Shown piece by piece: positions 1 through 12,935 of a stretch of DNA of 64,000 bases. Where the stretch lies: contig NC_092597.1 of NCBI RefSeq assembly GCF_047663525.1, positions 24,080,501 through 24,144,500 of the forward strand, written 5' to 3'. The notes beneath the pieces were generated by a model. That model was not told the DNA's origin. It did not search any database and was given only the letters and a program-made list of their open reading frames with translations. Position numbers and translations under genes: made by a program. Within the stretch, counting starts at the first letter, position 1. Each line of letters begins with the position of its first letter. Source of the stretch: Anas platyrhynchos. Taxonomy: Eukaryota > Chordata > Aves > Anseriformes > Anatidae.

Positions 1-3000
1 CAAAATTCTCCAAACCCAGGCTTGGGCACCGCATACCGGGGAGCACAGGTGCTCTTCAGATCTTTGGGAGCTGATTTTTCCTTGCTTGGATCACCAGTGA
101 AGGGCTCGCCTGCGAGATGAGGCTCTGGTAAATGCTCATCAGGGCTTTGCTCGAGGTCTCCATCCAGGTGGGGTTGCACGGCTGGGGACTGGGGTGTCCC
201 CCAAGCAGTGGGTCCATGCTGATGCTCATCCTAAATACAGCATTCCTGGTGCTGCTGGCTGCAATCCCATGCTTTTAGCTGAAGATTAAGTCAATGAAAA
301 AAGCAATCAGCAAACCAAGCCCCAGAGAAGTGCCAAGCTGGGACCCCTCAGCTCCTCGCAGGCAGGCATTTCTCTGCCACCAGCTGGGTCTGGGGTCACC
401 CTGCCCACTCCCCCTGCCCACAGAGCTGAGCTCCTCATGACTATCTGAGAACAAACGTGATGACATGGGATGACAAATGTACCCAGCCCATCTCTTCACG
501 AGCCTGGTGATTTATTTCCAGCCCCCTCAAGAGCAAATTGCACTCGATCTGCTAGCGAGCCCAGAAAAGCTCTGACTTCAGGAACCTCTCAGTTTTCACC
601 CCGCTCTATTTACTTTCTGCGTGTGTGTTTTTTAATTGCTTTTTAGAAGTCTGTTCTCAGCCTACAGCTATTTTGGAGATGTGGCACGGAGTTCTAGTCT
701 GGGTGACTAACAAGTCATTTATAGAGACTTGGCCAGCTCCGCTCCAACATTTCTGCTGGCCAGACAGGCATTACCGCACGCAGACGTGTCGGGACACGTG
801 CAGCAAGTGCACTGGAGCAACACCTACAGAGCTCTAATCGGCTTACAGCGGTGTGAACCCGGCGGCACAGGGGAACACGACCTGCTTCCCACACCAGCAG
901 GCTGCGGGGCTGGCTGCGGCCGGGCGCTTGGGCTGCGGTGGCTGCTCGCAGCGATGCTGCGCTCGCGGGCTGAGGCTGGCCATGTATGGGCAAAGCCTGG
1001 GTGGCTCGCACAGATGCGCTGCCGATGAAGCTCATGGTGAAAGAATTTCCCCCAAAACAAGGCCCGACTGTTAACCTTCCCCATCCAAGCAACCAGCCGG
1101 GCCCGAGGCGGCCGCACTGATTTCCTGCGCTGATTTATTGCGCGTGCACCCGCGGCGCTGCCCGGCCCCAGGATGGCAGCCAGCTCCCCGCCAGGGGGGC
1201 ACCGAGCTTGCTGGGTGCCCCCTGCCCAGGGACCGGGCAGGATTTGGCCTCGCAGCATCACCAGCAGCAGGGCTGCCAGCACCCCAGAGCCGTGCCGCCA
1301 GCCCCCCGCGCTGAGCATCCTTGTTCCTGCCTCACCTCTGTGCTGCCAGCTGATTTTTTTTTTTTTCTATTATTTTTTTTCCCCTTTTTGCTTGATGGTG
1401 TTGTTGTAAAAGCGCCTGAACAATAGCCTGCATTTATCCAGAGCGCGACAGCCTGCCAGCTGGCGGCGGATCAGCCTTCTCATCCACTTCCAGGGCTCTT
1501 AAAGACGACTGTCCCAGAAACTCGGGTGTGCGCTGCTCTGAGAAGTCCCTGCTCTCTTAAATGCCTGGGCACTGATACAATTAATGTTTAATGCAGCATT
1601 CTTGTTTCCTGGTTGCCATTCTCTGCAAAACAATGGGGTGTTTTGCCCATGAAATTACTGTTCTGATTAGGAGGAATATGTCTGTCATTAGACTTTCAAA
1701 TGCGATCCTGTTGCAGCACAGCACTGGCAATCCGGCCCAGATGACTCTGGCGATATTTCTGTTCCTGAAGGAAACAGCAAGTGCAAATCGGGTAATTTTA
1801 TACGCTGGCTGGGGAAGGGGGCTCACGCTGATGGATGCTGTTGGGTTTGCAGCAATAACAGCTGGGGCCAGGGCACGCAGGGGATCTGCCAGGACATGGC
1901 TCGGGCTGCGGTTGTGGCTCTGGCTCTGCAGACACACGTATGTGCAATGCTCCTCCTTCTAGCAGGGGGCCTGGGCTCAGCTGCCAGGGATGCCCTGCTG
2001 CAGGTGTGAGCCTGAAATTCCTCTGGAGCCGGCGCAGGCAGTGCCGCGCTCCCCCAAAACCCTGCCAGTGCTTGGCCTCCAAAATGCAGCGCCTTGTAAT
2101 TGGGAGCAGATGCTGCAGGTTCCTGCAAGAGCAAAGGCACGGCAGAAATCCCCTTAGAGAGAGAGAAGCAGAGAGGATCAGAGGCACGGATCTCAGGGCT
2201 GGGGTGTTTGCCTGGCTGTGGCACGGGGTGCAAGCAGAGCACGGGGCACCCAGCTGTGGTATGGGGTGCACGACACCATACCCAGTCCTCCTGAGCGTGT
2301 TGGGTTGGAGCTCAGAGGCACAACGGGACCCCAAACTGTTTTGGGGTTCCTGCTCCATAACGGTGAATCCATCTGCGAGGGGAAGGTGCTGGGGGCAAGG
2401 AGCATCCACGGCTGCTGGGGGGCTCAGGGTGGCCTCTTGCTGCTGGTTTTCCTTGGGGAAGGGGCGCAGGATGAGGCCAGGAGCACAGGGATGCAGCACT
2501 GCCATGGGGGCTCTGCTGGGGCCAGGCACTGCTGCACTGCCCCACAAGAAGGGTCTCAGCCTGAGGTCATCCTGGAGGGTACTGGGTGCTGTGGGTGGAT
2601 AAGGAGGTAGAAGGCACAGCAAAAAATCAACATCTCCAAGTCTGGTAGCTCTGCACAATGTGCCGGGGCACGGGATGCTGCTTGGCAGCCACAGGGGAGC
2701 TGTTTATTCCTGCCCATTTCCAACCAGATGAGAAAAGCACTTTGAGCACAGAGGGAGGACGGGGAGCTGGAGCTGGGAGCAAGGACAACCCCCTCCCCGC
2801 CCTGCTCCTGCCCCAGCCGGAGCCTCTCTCACCAATAAAACGTCTCTTCCTGCAGCCTGGAGAGTTTTTTCCGGAGTTCAGCTGATATAAATTCCCACTG
2901 GAGAGTTTGAGGCTGGCAATCAGCTTACTCATTCTCCGCTTATCATCACAAACCTCTGACCTTCAAACATCGCTGGTGCGGTGCCCGGCTGAGCAAACTC

Positions 3001-3595
3001 AAATCGAACCAGCTGGTGATTCACCGCGCTCCCGTGTCGCGACACGCGGCCTCTGCTCGCTCCCTGCAGGTTCCCGACCTCGTCCCACGTCTGGTGCTTG
3101 TCCCACACCAGTGGTGCTGGGCCCTGGGTGGTGCTGGAGCACGGTCGGGGTTCCCACATGGTTATAGGTGATAGGGCAGGGATGCAGCACGGGCAAGGAT
3201 GCTGAGCTGGTTGGGGTCCCCCAGGTGTCCCCAGCCTGTGCCTGACATCTCCGGGGACATCTCTCCCTCTGCAGGAGAACCAGGGTTGGGTTTTGATGAG
3301 ACCGATGCCTTTTCCAGGCAGCATTTTCTGCTCCCCCTGGCCCGTCGGATGCTGGCGACTGACTTTTTGCTCACTTTTTCCTAGAAAGAGCCATCCTCAC
3401 GGCCTCTTCCAAAGGCAACCCGTGCGTGCCAAAGCCACCTCCGCTGCCCGGAGCCCTTGGTGCTCGGAGCAGGGATGCTGAGCCCGCAGGGGGATGAAAC
3501 AGGGGGGCTGCAAGGCTGGAGGGGGGGCGCAGCCACTCCTGCAGGAGGGCCGTGGGAGGCAACTGGTGTGCCAGCAGGCGCAGAGGAATGCGGCA
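1..3595. other. Intergenic flank, no gene seen
   Basis: Mixed GC-rich DNA. Open frames in all phases lack family resemblance, and codon-like composition is absent. A T-rich tract is at 1351-1390. The segment 1500-1800 is slightly AT-rich and complex. Confidence 0.5.
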
Positions 3596-4190
3596 GCAGG
3601 GCGGGGGGAGGACAGAAATTAATAATTATCCAAAGCGCACCCCTATCACTGTTCATCGAAATTTGCCCATACTTCATTCCAGCCTCCTTTCTTCTTCTTG
3701 CCTCCAGTAAGTACTTTAACATCCTTTTTAAAAATTAAAGGGGGAGGGTTATGGAACAGATAAGAGATAATTGCCTAGCTTTGACTCTTCTATTGATGTG
3801 AAAATAGGATTGGAATTACTCACTCTGGTTGAAAGGTTAGTTGAAGGTTATTACAGGAAAATTGTTATTCATACATTTTTTCTGTGCTGCTGGATAGCCT
3901 AAAAGATTAAATTCACAGAGTGCATAATGACCCATCACAACGGACAATGGTGGGAATAATCTCCAGAGACTCCAGATAACAGAACAGAGACTTCTTTGAA
4001 TAATTCATGGTTCAACAGACATCCCTCACTAACAGATTACATGCGAGTTTTCATTAGAAAGGAGATAATTTAAAGTAGCTTTAAAAATAACCGGTATTTT
4101 TAACGGAAGTGGAATTACCATAAGCATTTATGCAGTTTGTTTATGCTTTAATAAATCTACTTTCCTCCTGACCTTCATGCCATGGGAACA
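3596..4190. promoter_or_regulatory. Candidate conserved non-coding element in the TLE3 downstream flank
   Basis: About 600 bases of AT-rich complex sequence without any long open frame, between GC-rich blocks. It has twin GATA words in agataagagataa (3758-3770), attaataattat near 3618 and many attt/taat words. The look is that of a developmental enhancer. Conservation is inferred, not measured. Confidence 0.35.
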
Positions 4191-4504
4191 AAACGCGAGG
4201 GGATAAAGAAAGTCATTGTTTGTGACAATCCCGCTCTCGTCCGCGCAGGGCTGACGGAGCATCGGTTTCAGATTCTGCCTCACACTTGGCTGCCTCCAGC
4301 ACACGGTGAGCACAAATCCTGGGGCCGAGGCAGTGCAGGGGACAGGTCGGGGTGCTGCAGGATCCAGGTTTCTGCCCCAAAATCCTTCTGCAGGGGTATG
4401 GGACGCCCACAGCCCCCCTCGGACCTGGGTACGGGGTGGCAGGAGGAGGGCTCGATGCCGTTCCCCAGCCCCTCAATTCTCCCCGAAACCATGCACCAGC
4501 TCGG

Positions 4505-4740
4505 GCTAATCTTTTAATTTCATCTCGTGGAGTAGCTGCTATGCCTTGAGAGCTGATTGTTTGGTAAAAGCAAGTGTTTACGAAGGTTTAGCAGCGGCGC
4601 GATACGCATCTGTAGCAACAGTTCTGCGCGGCAACAAATGTATCTCAGACAATTAATTGATATTTAGTAAACATGTAAGAGTTATCTCCTCCCATCTAAA
4701 TTAAATCCTAATTAAAGTTATACAATGCGCTGCTGCAGGC
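4505..4740. promoter_or_regulatory. Candidate conserved non-coding element with forkhead and homeodomain words
   Basis: An AT-rich island holding caattaattgatattt and gtaaaca (4667-4673, an exact FOX core), followed by cctaattaaag. Confidence 0.33.
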
Positions 4741-5815
4741 TGCACTGATTGCAACTTTCCTGGCAGCGGGGACGAGGGGAGCGCAGTCACCGCAGGGCGC
4801 TGAGCTGGGCACCCCCGGCCAGGGGCACGGAGCTTTCTTCCTCTTCCTCTTCCTCAATTTTGGGCAGTTTTGCAGGGAAGGACCAGGGGTGATGCTCTGC
4901 TGGCAGTCCCGGCGTGCAGCGCAGCAAGAGGCCGGCAAGAGCATGCTGGAAGCTGTAGTCCAGGTGCCCCGGCATCGCCAGCGCCGCGCTGAGCTGCTCA
5001 CAGCCCTCCTGCTCCTCCTCCTCCTCCTCCTTCCTCACAAACACCGCCTCTGCTTGCTAATCCCTCCCAGGCTTTGCAGCCTTCGAGTGACAAAATGCAA
5101 ATGGTGGGGGAGCAGAGGCAGCAATTGCACAGCGAGGAGAGATAAAGCAAATATCCGAACACCGAGCCGCCTTCAGCGCAGCTCGCTGGCGCCTGAGCGT
5201 TCCTCCAGGAGCGCCTCAGCTCGGAAAATGTTTGTCGTCTCCCATCAGGTGAATCCGTGGGCACGGTGTGGAGTAAATGTTAATTAAACTAGCACGGAGC
5301 TGCTTAGCAGTGGGCCATCCCAGGCAATCCCTTCTGCTGTCGACAGAGCTTGGTGAGAGCGTGCGAGGGAAGACTTTGACCCCGAGCAACTGCTGCAAAG
5401 GAAGCAGAAGCAATTTTGCTGCCATCAGTGGCATTTCCCTGGATTTCTTCTGGCCTTGCCAAAAGCAGAATGTGTTGTCGAGCCTGCAGGAAACGAAGTT
5501 TTCTTTATTTTGCAGGAGACTCTTGCTCTAATTGCTGTCTTCCCGTGCCCGAGCAGCCGGCACCGCTCACCCCCAGCGGGGCCGGGGCTGGCCGAGGGAC
5601 ACCGCTGCTCCGGGGTCCTGCACTGAGGTTCTGGGGTTTTCCTTCTCTGGTGAGCAAAGGAAACCCTGGCAAAGTGATAAGAGCAACGTGGTGAAGTGTT
5701 AAACCATGAGTGATTCCTCGGGTCCTGTCCCAGCAAAGGATGCACCGAAAAGGATTCATCCCCCCGGGGGAAGCAGCAGCTCCAAGGATCTTCCTCTCAC
5801 CCACCCCTCCGGGTG
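4741..5815. other. Intergenic flank, no gene seen
   Basis: GC-rich. Contains a ctc/tcc simple repeat at 5007-5034. No coding potential was recognised. Confidence 0.5.
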
Positions 5816-6065
5816 TAAGGGCTTGTTATAAATAATACTCGAGCCTAAAGGAGGTGAATGAGGACTTTTATGGATTTAACACGCAACTCTAACATCTTTT
5901 TCCACTAAAGCTTCTGTCAATAAATCATTTTTTAATTATCAGCTTAAATTATCAGCTAAGCACGTCTAAATGATCTCTGGAGTGATTTCTGATGTAAGAC
6001 GTTCAGAGCACCATTAAAGAGGTCTCAGAAGAAAGTTGCTCCCCTTCCTTTTAAAACATTTCCCC
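5816..6065. promoter_or_regulatory. Candidate conserved non-coding element
   Basis: AT-rich with tttttaattatcagcttaaa and atttaacacg words. No open frame of note. Bounded by GC-rich sequence and a T run at 6068-6078. Confidence 0.28.
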
Positions 6066-6900
6066 CCCTTTTTTTTTGCACCTCCCAGAAAACTAACCTC
6101 TAAATGTGTGCCTTCCAGGTGGGGTGTGAAGGAAACGGGGCTCTAACAGCACAACATCCCTCCCCAAATCAGGGTCTGTGCCAACCCACATCCAAATGCG
6201 ATGGCTCCAACACCTACCAGCAGCAGCGGGTTTGATTTAGTGCTGCCTCCTGCCACTAGATCGTGCACCATCATTTGTCTCAATACCATTTAGCCATGCC
6301 CACCAGCTCCTGGGTGGGTGCCCTATAAATTGTTTGCAGGGTGCCTTTGGGGAGGCTGGGGGCAGGGATCTGTCCCCCTGCTCACACACACACACTGCGG
6401 CTGCCTGCAGAGGTGGCCCTGACCACCTACCTCCGTGGTTCTGCCTCTTGTGAGATGCTTTTTTATCCATCTGATATTTTTAACAAGAACTCTGGAGGGA
6501 CGAGGATGTCTCATTGACCCGACGGGACGAGGCGGGCCCCTTGCTGCAGGGTGCAGGCAGGGCAGGGGCCCTTTGCTCCACAGATAGCTCTCTGGTGGCT
6601 CAGAATCAATTCAGGAATGATTTTCTCCTTCACAGGAGGAGATTTACAGCGTTTCTCGTGTTTCCCATCTTGCCCTAATTAATGCAATTAATCAGGGCTG
6701 TTGCCCCAGGCGAGGAGCTGGGAGCTGCGCGGGCTCAGCCCCAGGAGCTGGATTTGTGCCGCGGCGGGGGCTGCGCCACGGGGCAGGGTGGAAAGAACCC
6801 AGAGCATTTTCTGCTGCCTTTTCTTTCCCCTGCAAGTGCCTGACCCGTGAATTGTTGTGTGAGACCCCGTGCAGACCAGCACGCTGCTCCTTCTGCGAAG
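6066..6900. other. Intergenic flank, no gene seen
   Basis: Mixed composition with a short ca repeat at 6384-6396 and attaatgcaattaatcagg at 6676-6694. Otherwise nothing was recognised. Confidence 0.45.
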
Positions 6901-7240
6901 GAGTAGCAAATCTCCCGGTGCTTTAAGAGGTCTGGAGATGTTCAGATGAGAACGTTATTGGTATTCGATGGCAATCCTCCTCGGCTCCTCTTATCCTCCC
7001 AACTAGTCTCTGATTTCTCACTTTCTTTTCCTCTGCCCCGATTAATCTTATTTCACGGGTTCCATGACAACACGAGCATCCGAGGAGCTCGCTCTCCAAA
7101 CCGTTATTGAATTATGTGCGGGGAGCTCGGGCTCGCTCAGCCCCCGAACCACATTAACCTGATTATGCTATGAAGGTCGAACACAAGAATTAACCAGAGT
7201 GTTAGAAGCACATCATTTTGCACCAGAGTGCAGGGGCTCA
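6901..7240. promoter_or_regulatory. Candidate conserved non-coding element
   Basis: Complex sequence of moderate GC with gttattggtattcgatgg, ccgattaatctt, cgttattgaattatg and gattatgctatg words. No frames of interest. Confidence 0.28.
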
Positions 7241-10200
7241 TTACAGCACGATACCACCACGGGCTCTCCGGGCTGCCCTAGGAAGAAGGACACAAAGTGC
7301 TCCTTGCACCAGGAAAGCGCAGGAGCGCCGTGACCATTTGCTGCCTGGAGCCCCTGGGGGTCTCTGCAGGCTCACAGCCCCCCCAGCATGGACACTGCGC
7401 TAAAGTGCCCGTGGTTTAATAGCCAGGCACGGTGACACGGTGCTGCTGTGCCCTGGGGGGCACAGTCTCCCCTCCACATCCCTGGTTCCCCCCCCCAAAA
7501 CCAAGGCAATCCAAGTTTTAATTCACTTGGTGCGGCGCGATGCTGCCTCTCCCATTAACGTTTAATTTCCGTGGGCATCCACCGAAAGCAGCCGCTGCTC
7601 TGCGGGGTGCCCGCAGCCTTGGGAGGATGCTCGGGGATTTACACCCCGCCAGGACAGCTGATGGAAGGATCAAGAGCGGCACGGGCGGGAAGGATGTGGC
7701 CCTGCAGGAGGATCCAGCGGGCGCAGGGGAAGGAGCAGTGCTTGTTTTTATGGGCCTGCCTCCCTTTCAGCCAACGTGTGTCTCCCAGCAAGCCTGTTAA
7801 TGGGTTTCCGTGTCACGGCGGACACGCAGAGGTGTGTGGGGTCAGCGTGGCCCCGCGTGGCTCCCGGGGACGAGGCTGCTCCTGGATACGCGGCCGCAGC
7901 GCGAGGGCACGCGGCTGCCCCGGGGGCTGCGCTCACGGGGGGCGCAGGGCTTCACCCCAGCTTCATCCTGCCTGGGCTGTAAATATCCCTGCCCGAGCCT
8001 GCTTAAAGGCTTTTGTCTGTGCTTAATGACGTGGCTGCAAATTCACCCTTGAGGAGGTAGGAGCTGTAAATAATGTGATTTTATTTTATTTTTTTTTTTA
8101 TAGAAAAAGCCCTTTGAATGGGATGCTGTTAACCCCCAGCTTTGCTGTTCCTGCAAGGTGCTGCGAGCCCTCAGCTGGCACAGGCAGGGCAGGGGGGGTG
8201 CAGGGTGTCACGGGCAGCCCAGCACCCTCAGGATGGTGCCCAGGGCTGGTGCACACGCCTCTGTGCACCCAAAAACAGGACGGGATGGGCTCTGTGCCCC
8301 CTGCTTGCCACCTGCACGGTGACATTTGAGCTACACCCCTTTGGTGAAAAGCACCCCAGTGGCACCTGGGGCAGACTGGGGGCACTGGTGGGGTGCACTG
8401 GGCTGGGAGGAGGCATGGAGCTGGGCTCTGTGAGGAGCTGGGAGCACGCAGGGAGCTGGGGGATGCGCTCAGCCCTCCACGGGCTGTGCTGCGGGTTCCT
8501 CTGTATCTTCAGTGTCCATCTGCACGGCTCCCCGCTAGTCAAATAGCGACCGCTCGCTGCGAGTTTGTTTTTCAAATTGAAAAGATTCGGTAAAATAAGG
8601 GTTTTGCTGTTGTTCAAATACGCGCCTCCCCACAGAAACGGTGACATTTGCTCTCGGACCAGCCACAGGACCGCCTGTCTCCGCACAGGACGCCGCGGCT
8701 CCTTCCCGATGCTGCTCACATACAACCAGCACCAGGGTTTGGCATTTTGAAAATGTCCACCCGTGCTTTTAGGAGCGTGGAGCAAAGAAGTCCTCCAGGT
8801 TTTTGCCTGCAGAACCGCACACCTTTGAGGTACCCTCTCCGATGGGCTGCAGTCCTGGGGGAGGATTTGTTGTGAGGCTGCAGGATGGGGTTGTGGGGGG
8901 TTTTCCCAAGGCAGGTGTCATTACCCCTGCCTGGGGCAAAATCCTGAATAATAAAGAGTTGCTGAATTGTCTTTTCTCCTTCTTATTTTAATCTGTGAAA
9001 ACGTTTGACGGTTTCAAGGCACCTTTCCCTGCCAGCGAGCTCTTTAAAAGGAACAGGAATGGGGCAACTGAGCTGCGTAATGCCAGGCGTAACCCAAAGC
9101 ACCCAGACCAGAATATTGTGTGTGTGTGTTCGCTTCCATCTCCTCTGCCCAAGCGGCTCTAAACAGCCTCAGACCTTCGGGATAAAGCACGTGTGCCGTG
9201 CCTTTTCCACAGCCAGCCCTCCAAAAACACACGCAGCCCTTTAATAATGAAAAAAGCAGATGATGTATGAGACACTCGCAGGCTGTTAGCACTTCTATGT
9301 ATCACTGCTCCGGAGTTTTGGAAAGCAAATTGCATTACCCTGCAAGAAGGGAAGTTTCCCTCCCAGCTCTGCGCTTTGGGCAGCTCATGGGGGGGCTGGG
9401 GGCAGGTGGAGTCGTGCTGGGGATGGCTGCAGCCCTGGTTTTGGGGGCGCTGATGGTTTCTGTTAGATGAGAGACGTGCTCCTGTGCTGGTGCTTGTGAT
9501 GCTCTGCATGGCCAGACCCAAAGCAGCGCCCCGGCAAGGCCATACCCATGGGGCTGGGGGTGTCTGGGGGGGCTTTTCTCTCTATTACAGGGTGGTGTGG
9601 CCGTGTAGCACGGGGGGAGCTCAGAGCATCACGGAGAGACTGCCTGTGTGTGAACAAAATCCAGATTGAAGGAACAAGCTGAGGTCACCCCAGTGGTGAG
9701 GCTGCTGAGGCCAGTGGGGCTCTGTGCCCTGGGGCTGCACCCGTGGGCTTTCTGATGGCTGATTTGGGGCCACACATTGCCACCTTCCTGGCTTACTCAG
9801 GGCTCAAAACTTTGATGGAAATCTGCCCAGAGCAGCTACCAAGGATTACGGGCTTCAGGGGAGTTTTCCATATCCAGCACAGGGCAGGCTTGGATGCCAT
9901 GTCACGCACCTATAACTTATACCCACTGCCCGTGTGTCTCTCAGCCTGCAAGCCTGAAAAATCCTGCTGCCGCCCTGCCAGCACCGTGATCCGAGCCTGC
10001 CTGCTTTGCTCTCACCTCCAAAAGATGATGGTTTGCTCCCTGTACCCAGAGCAGGACTCTGAGCTGAGGTGGTATTCGATTAAGAAGTGCGAAGTTTTCC
10101 ACTCCAGCCCTTCTTTGCCATCTGGTATAGCACAGATTTTATTTTTTATTTTTTTTTTCCTCACTCTTTATTATTCTACTCGCTGTTTTCAGACCAGACC

Positions 10201-10670
10201 TGGACCGGTGGAGTGCTTGGTGTCAGCATCCAAGTGTGTGCTTTCATGCACGGCGTATGCAAATGCCAGGTAATTTGTTTTATAAAACTATTTTTATTGC
10301 AGCTCCCAGCTCCCCGGCTCCCAGCTGCCGTGAGAATCACTTGGATGTTAAAGTGCTGTTGACAAAATTGTTCCCAGTGGCACGTGGGCACAGATGCACG
10401 GCTCTCCCCCTGTCGAAACCTGGCGGATCAGGAGGGTGAAGGCAGGAATTGTGGCTTCGTTTGGAGCTGGAAAACCTTCACCAAGCATTTGCCTCCACCT
10501 AGGTCTGTGGTCCCAAATTCTCCAGGGCTTGGTGCGTGCGTGCCCTACCCACCCTAAAATCAGGGTCTAGCATGGGCTGGTCCTTCCCTTCCAGGGATGT
10601 CCCTCCTGCCAGCCCCCACGCGGCTCGGTTCGGCGGGGAGGGAAGGCGCTGCCAGCTGAGTTTGGGGAGG
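7241..10670. other. Intergenic flank, no gene seen
   Basis: Mostly GC-rich, with frames that are compositional. T runs occur at 8088-8099 and 10151-10158. A gt repeat lies at 9116-9128. No repeat family was recognised. Confidence 0.45.
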
Positions 10671-10935
10671 AGGAGTTAACAAGCAAGGAAAATAGGAGAT
10701 AAATAGCAAAAGAATGCTTCAGCCCATTCATCCCGGAGCCTTACTAAATGTACCATGAATGATTCCTTGCAAAATTGAGATGTATGTACACTTGCTTGAT
10801 GGCACTGCAGTGAATTGCTTCTTCAGTAAATCTGTCATGTATGCGCAGACTTTATGGCTTTTTTTTTTAATGTAAGAACTGTGCATCTCTTCAGGTTGAA
10901 TATCTCTCGCCGTGAGCAAGATTAGATTCCAGCGC
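10671..10935. promoter_or_regulatory. Candidate conserved non-coding element
   Basis: A complex AT-rich stretch (aaataggagataaatagc, gtaccatgaatgattcc) with no strong coding frame, followed by a T run at 10859-10868. Confidence 0.25.
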
Positions 10936-11076
10936 ATCATCCCGAATCCCTGGTATTCGTGCTGGGGGCTAGGGCAGAGGGGCCTGCATTCCTGGGGCAT
11001 CTCTGCGCTTGCCTCAAGTGCTGTGATTTTGCCCCAAATGCAATGGGCACAGGACGTGGCTGCAGGGGTCTGGTCT

Positions 11077-11188
11077 TGCATGCATCCAGCACGTGGGTAC
11101 CCAACTAAATTAGTCCAGCACGTGCATCTAACGGGTGTGTGCCATAAATGTGCCCGATGCATGCATCCAGCTGGGTCGCTGCACGTGG
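11077..11188. repeat. Degenerate repeat of tgcatgcatccag with three CACGTG E-boxes
   Basis: tgcatgcatccag occurs at 11077-11089 and again near 11158-11170; tccagcacgtg occurs near 11085 and 11114. Exact CACGTG lies at 11090-11095, 11119-11124 and 11182-11187. It could be a decayed tandem array or a clustered E-box site. Confidence 0.6.
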
Positions 11189-11289
11189 AAGCTGCGCCCA
11201 CAACCTTTTCATGCCCTGATTTCTTCCTTCGCTAGTCCAGAAGGAAGATTTCTTCTTTCTACTCGCAGGGTCACCGAGAGGGTAAATGC

Positions 11290-11830
11290 ATTAATGCTAC
11301 TCCTGGACGGATGGTGCTGTTAAAACAAAGTCTTCCTGCTATTTGTACACTGGATTTTGCTCCGAGGGCTGCTTGCGGCCAGCCGGTGGCTGGGTATTTA
11401 CACGCTGTGCTCCCAGTCCACGGGACAGAACAGATATATTTTTGAAGACACTTTCTTTTCCATAAAAAATATTTGATTGCGGTATTGACGGAACTACTGA
11501 TGTAAAAGGGCAAGGAAATATTTCCAAATGGTTTATCTGACAGCTGTAAATTTCATCTCATGTTGCTTATTGACCTCTAATTGTTTCCAGTAGTAGCAGA
11601 AGACAGGAAGATCAATAGGGCCGGGGAGATAGTTAATATCCTCACGGTGTGCTTAACTGTAGTTAGAAAATACTGGAATTCATCTTCCTGCGATTTTTAG
11701 CAGCTTTATAATTGAAATGTTAGGTGCCTGTACCGTGGCCTTCTCCGTGCGATGGTTTCGGTATAAAGCAGTAATTTCTTTCAGAGAGATGAGGGTTTAG
11801 GACTATTTTCTCACTAAAACATTCCCCCAC
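11290..11830. promoter_or_regulatory. Candidate conserved non-coding element
   Basis: AT-rich and complex, with ctctaattgtttcc, agttaatatcctc and tttataattgaaatg words. Few open frames. Confidence 0.3.
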
Positions 11831-12935
11831 GAATACAAAGAGAAAGAGGTGGGATGTGTGAGAAAAGGGCCGACCCAAATGTTACCCCAGAACTAGTGGT
11901 GTTTTTAGGTCTCGTCTCCCTTCTCCCTTTTTCTCCAAACCAACTTCTTCTCCCAAAGAGCCTGGCCACCTCATTTGCTCAGCAAGAAAGGGGTTGTGTT
12001 ATATTTGCTGAGTAATGAGGAAATGGCGTGCCATCACCCACAAACATCCCTTCTCCGTTTAATTCGCATAGCTCACCAGTTTGGGGTTGCTGGGAGGGTC
12101 TTGGAGCCCCGCTGCTCCTCTCCCCTCCTCTTTGTGCCTTCCCCCACACGCCGTGAGCTCAGCGCCCCTTCGGCCCCCCGTGCCATGGGGCGCTGCGGCT
12201 TCCTGCGCTATAAACAGCATTTTATTTTTTTTTTTTGCAATTTGCAATTTATGACCTTTAATGCCCAGATTAGTGGAATGATTTCCCGTCGCTTCACAAG
12301 CTGGAAAGCATGCGTATCGATCGGCTGCTCATTGCAGAGGCCCCGCTTTACGCCACAAAGGCTGCCCGTTGGGTTACCCTCGTGGATCCAGATATGGGCA
12401 TGCCCGGCTCGGAGCCGTGCCAGCAGCTTGCACCAAAACTGCCGCCCCCATCCCACACCGATTCCTAACACCTCTCTCATCATCCTCGGCTTTATTTCTC
12501 TCTCTCGAGCATCAGCTGCTCGATTTGCATCCCAACGGCTGCACACCCCAAAGGGCACGTTTATAATGCAAACATCAGGTTCGCTCCCGGAACGGCGGTG
12601 CACCAAACCCCGCCTGAGGGAGCGGGCACTGCAAACACCACGGGCACTGCGGGCACCGTGGGCACCTTCCACTGCGGGCCAGCATCTCCTCCTGCTGCCC
12701 TCATTTCCCGGGAGCAGCTCTGGGATGTCCCCGAGGTCTCCGCTGTGGGCGCAGCAGCGTTTGGTGCCCTCCCCGTGTCTCCTGCAGGCTCTGGGCCACC
12801 CAACCATGAGGACGCAGCTCCCCGGGGTGCAGGGATGCCTCCAGCCTGGCAGCGGGGTTACTCTGAAGGCCCTGGGGTGCAGGTAATGGCAGCGGGGTTA
12901 TTGGCTGCCCGGCGGAGCACAAGCACCGCTCCTGC
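11831..12935. other. Intergenic flank, no gene seen
   Basis: A long plus-strand frame (11975-12886) and overlapping frames on both strands show no family resemblance and strong compositional bias. I treat them as chance. Confidence 0.45.

Noticed and set aside
1798-2658. 286-codon minus-strand open frame
   Set aside because: Pro/Cys/Ala-rich compositional text without family resemblance and with competing frames on the plus strand.
11975-12886. 303-codon plus-strand open frame in the flank
   Set aside because: No recognisable domain, overlaps equally long frames on the other strand, and GC-rich chance frames are common here.
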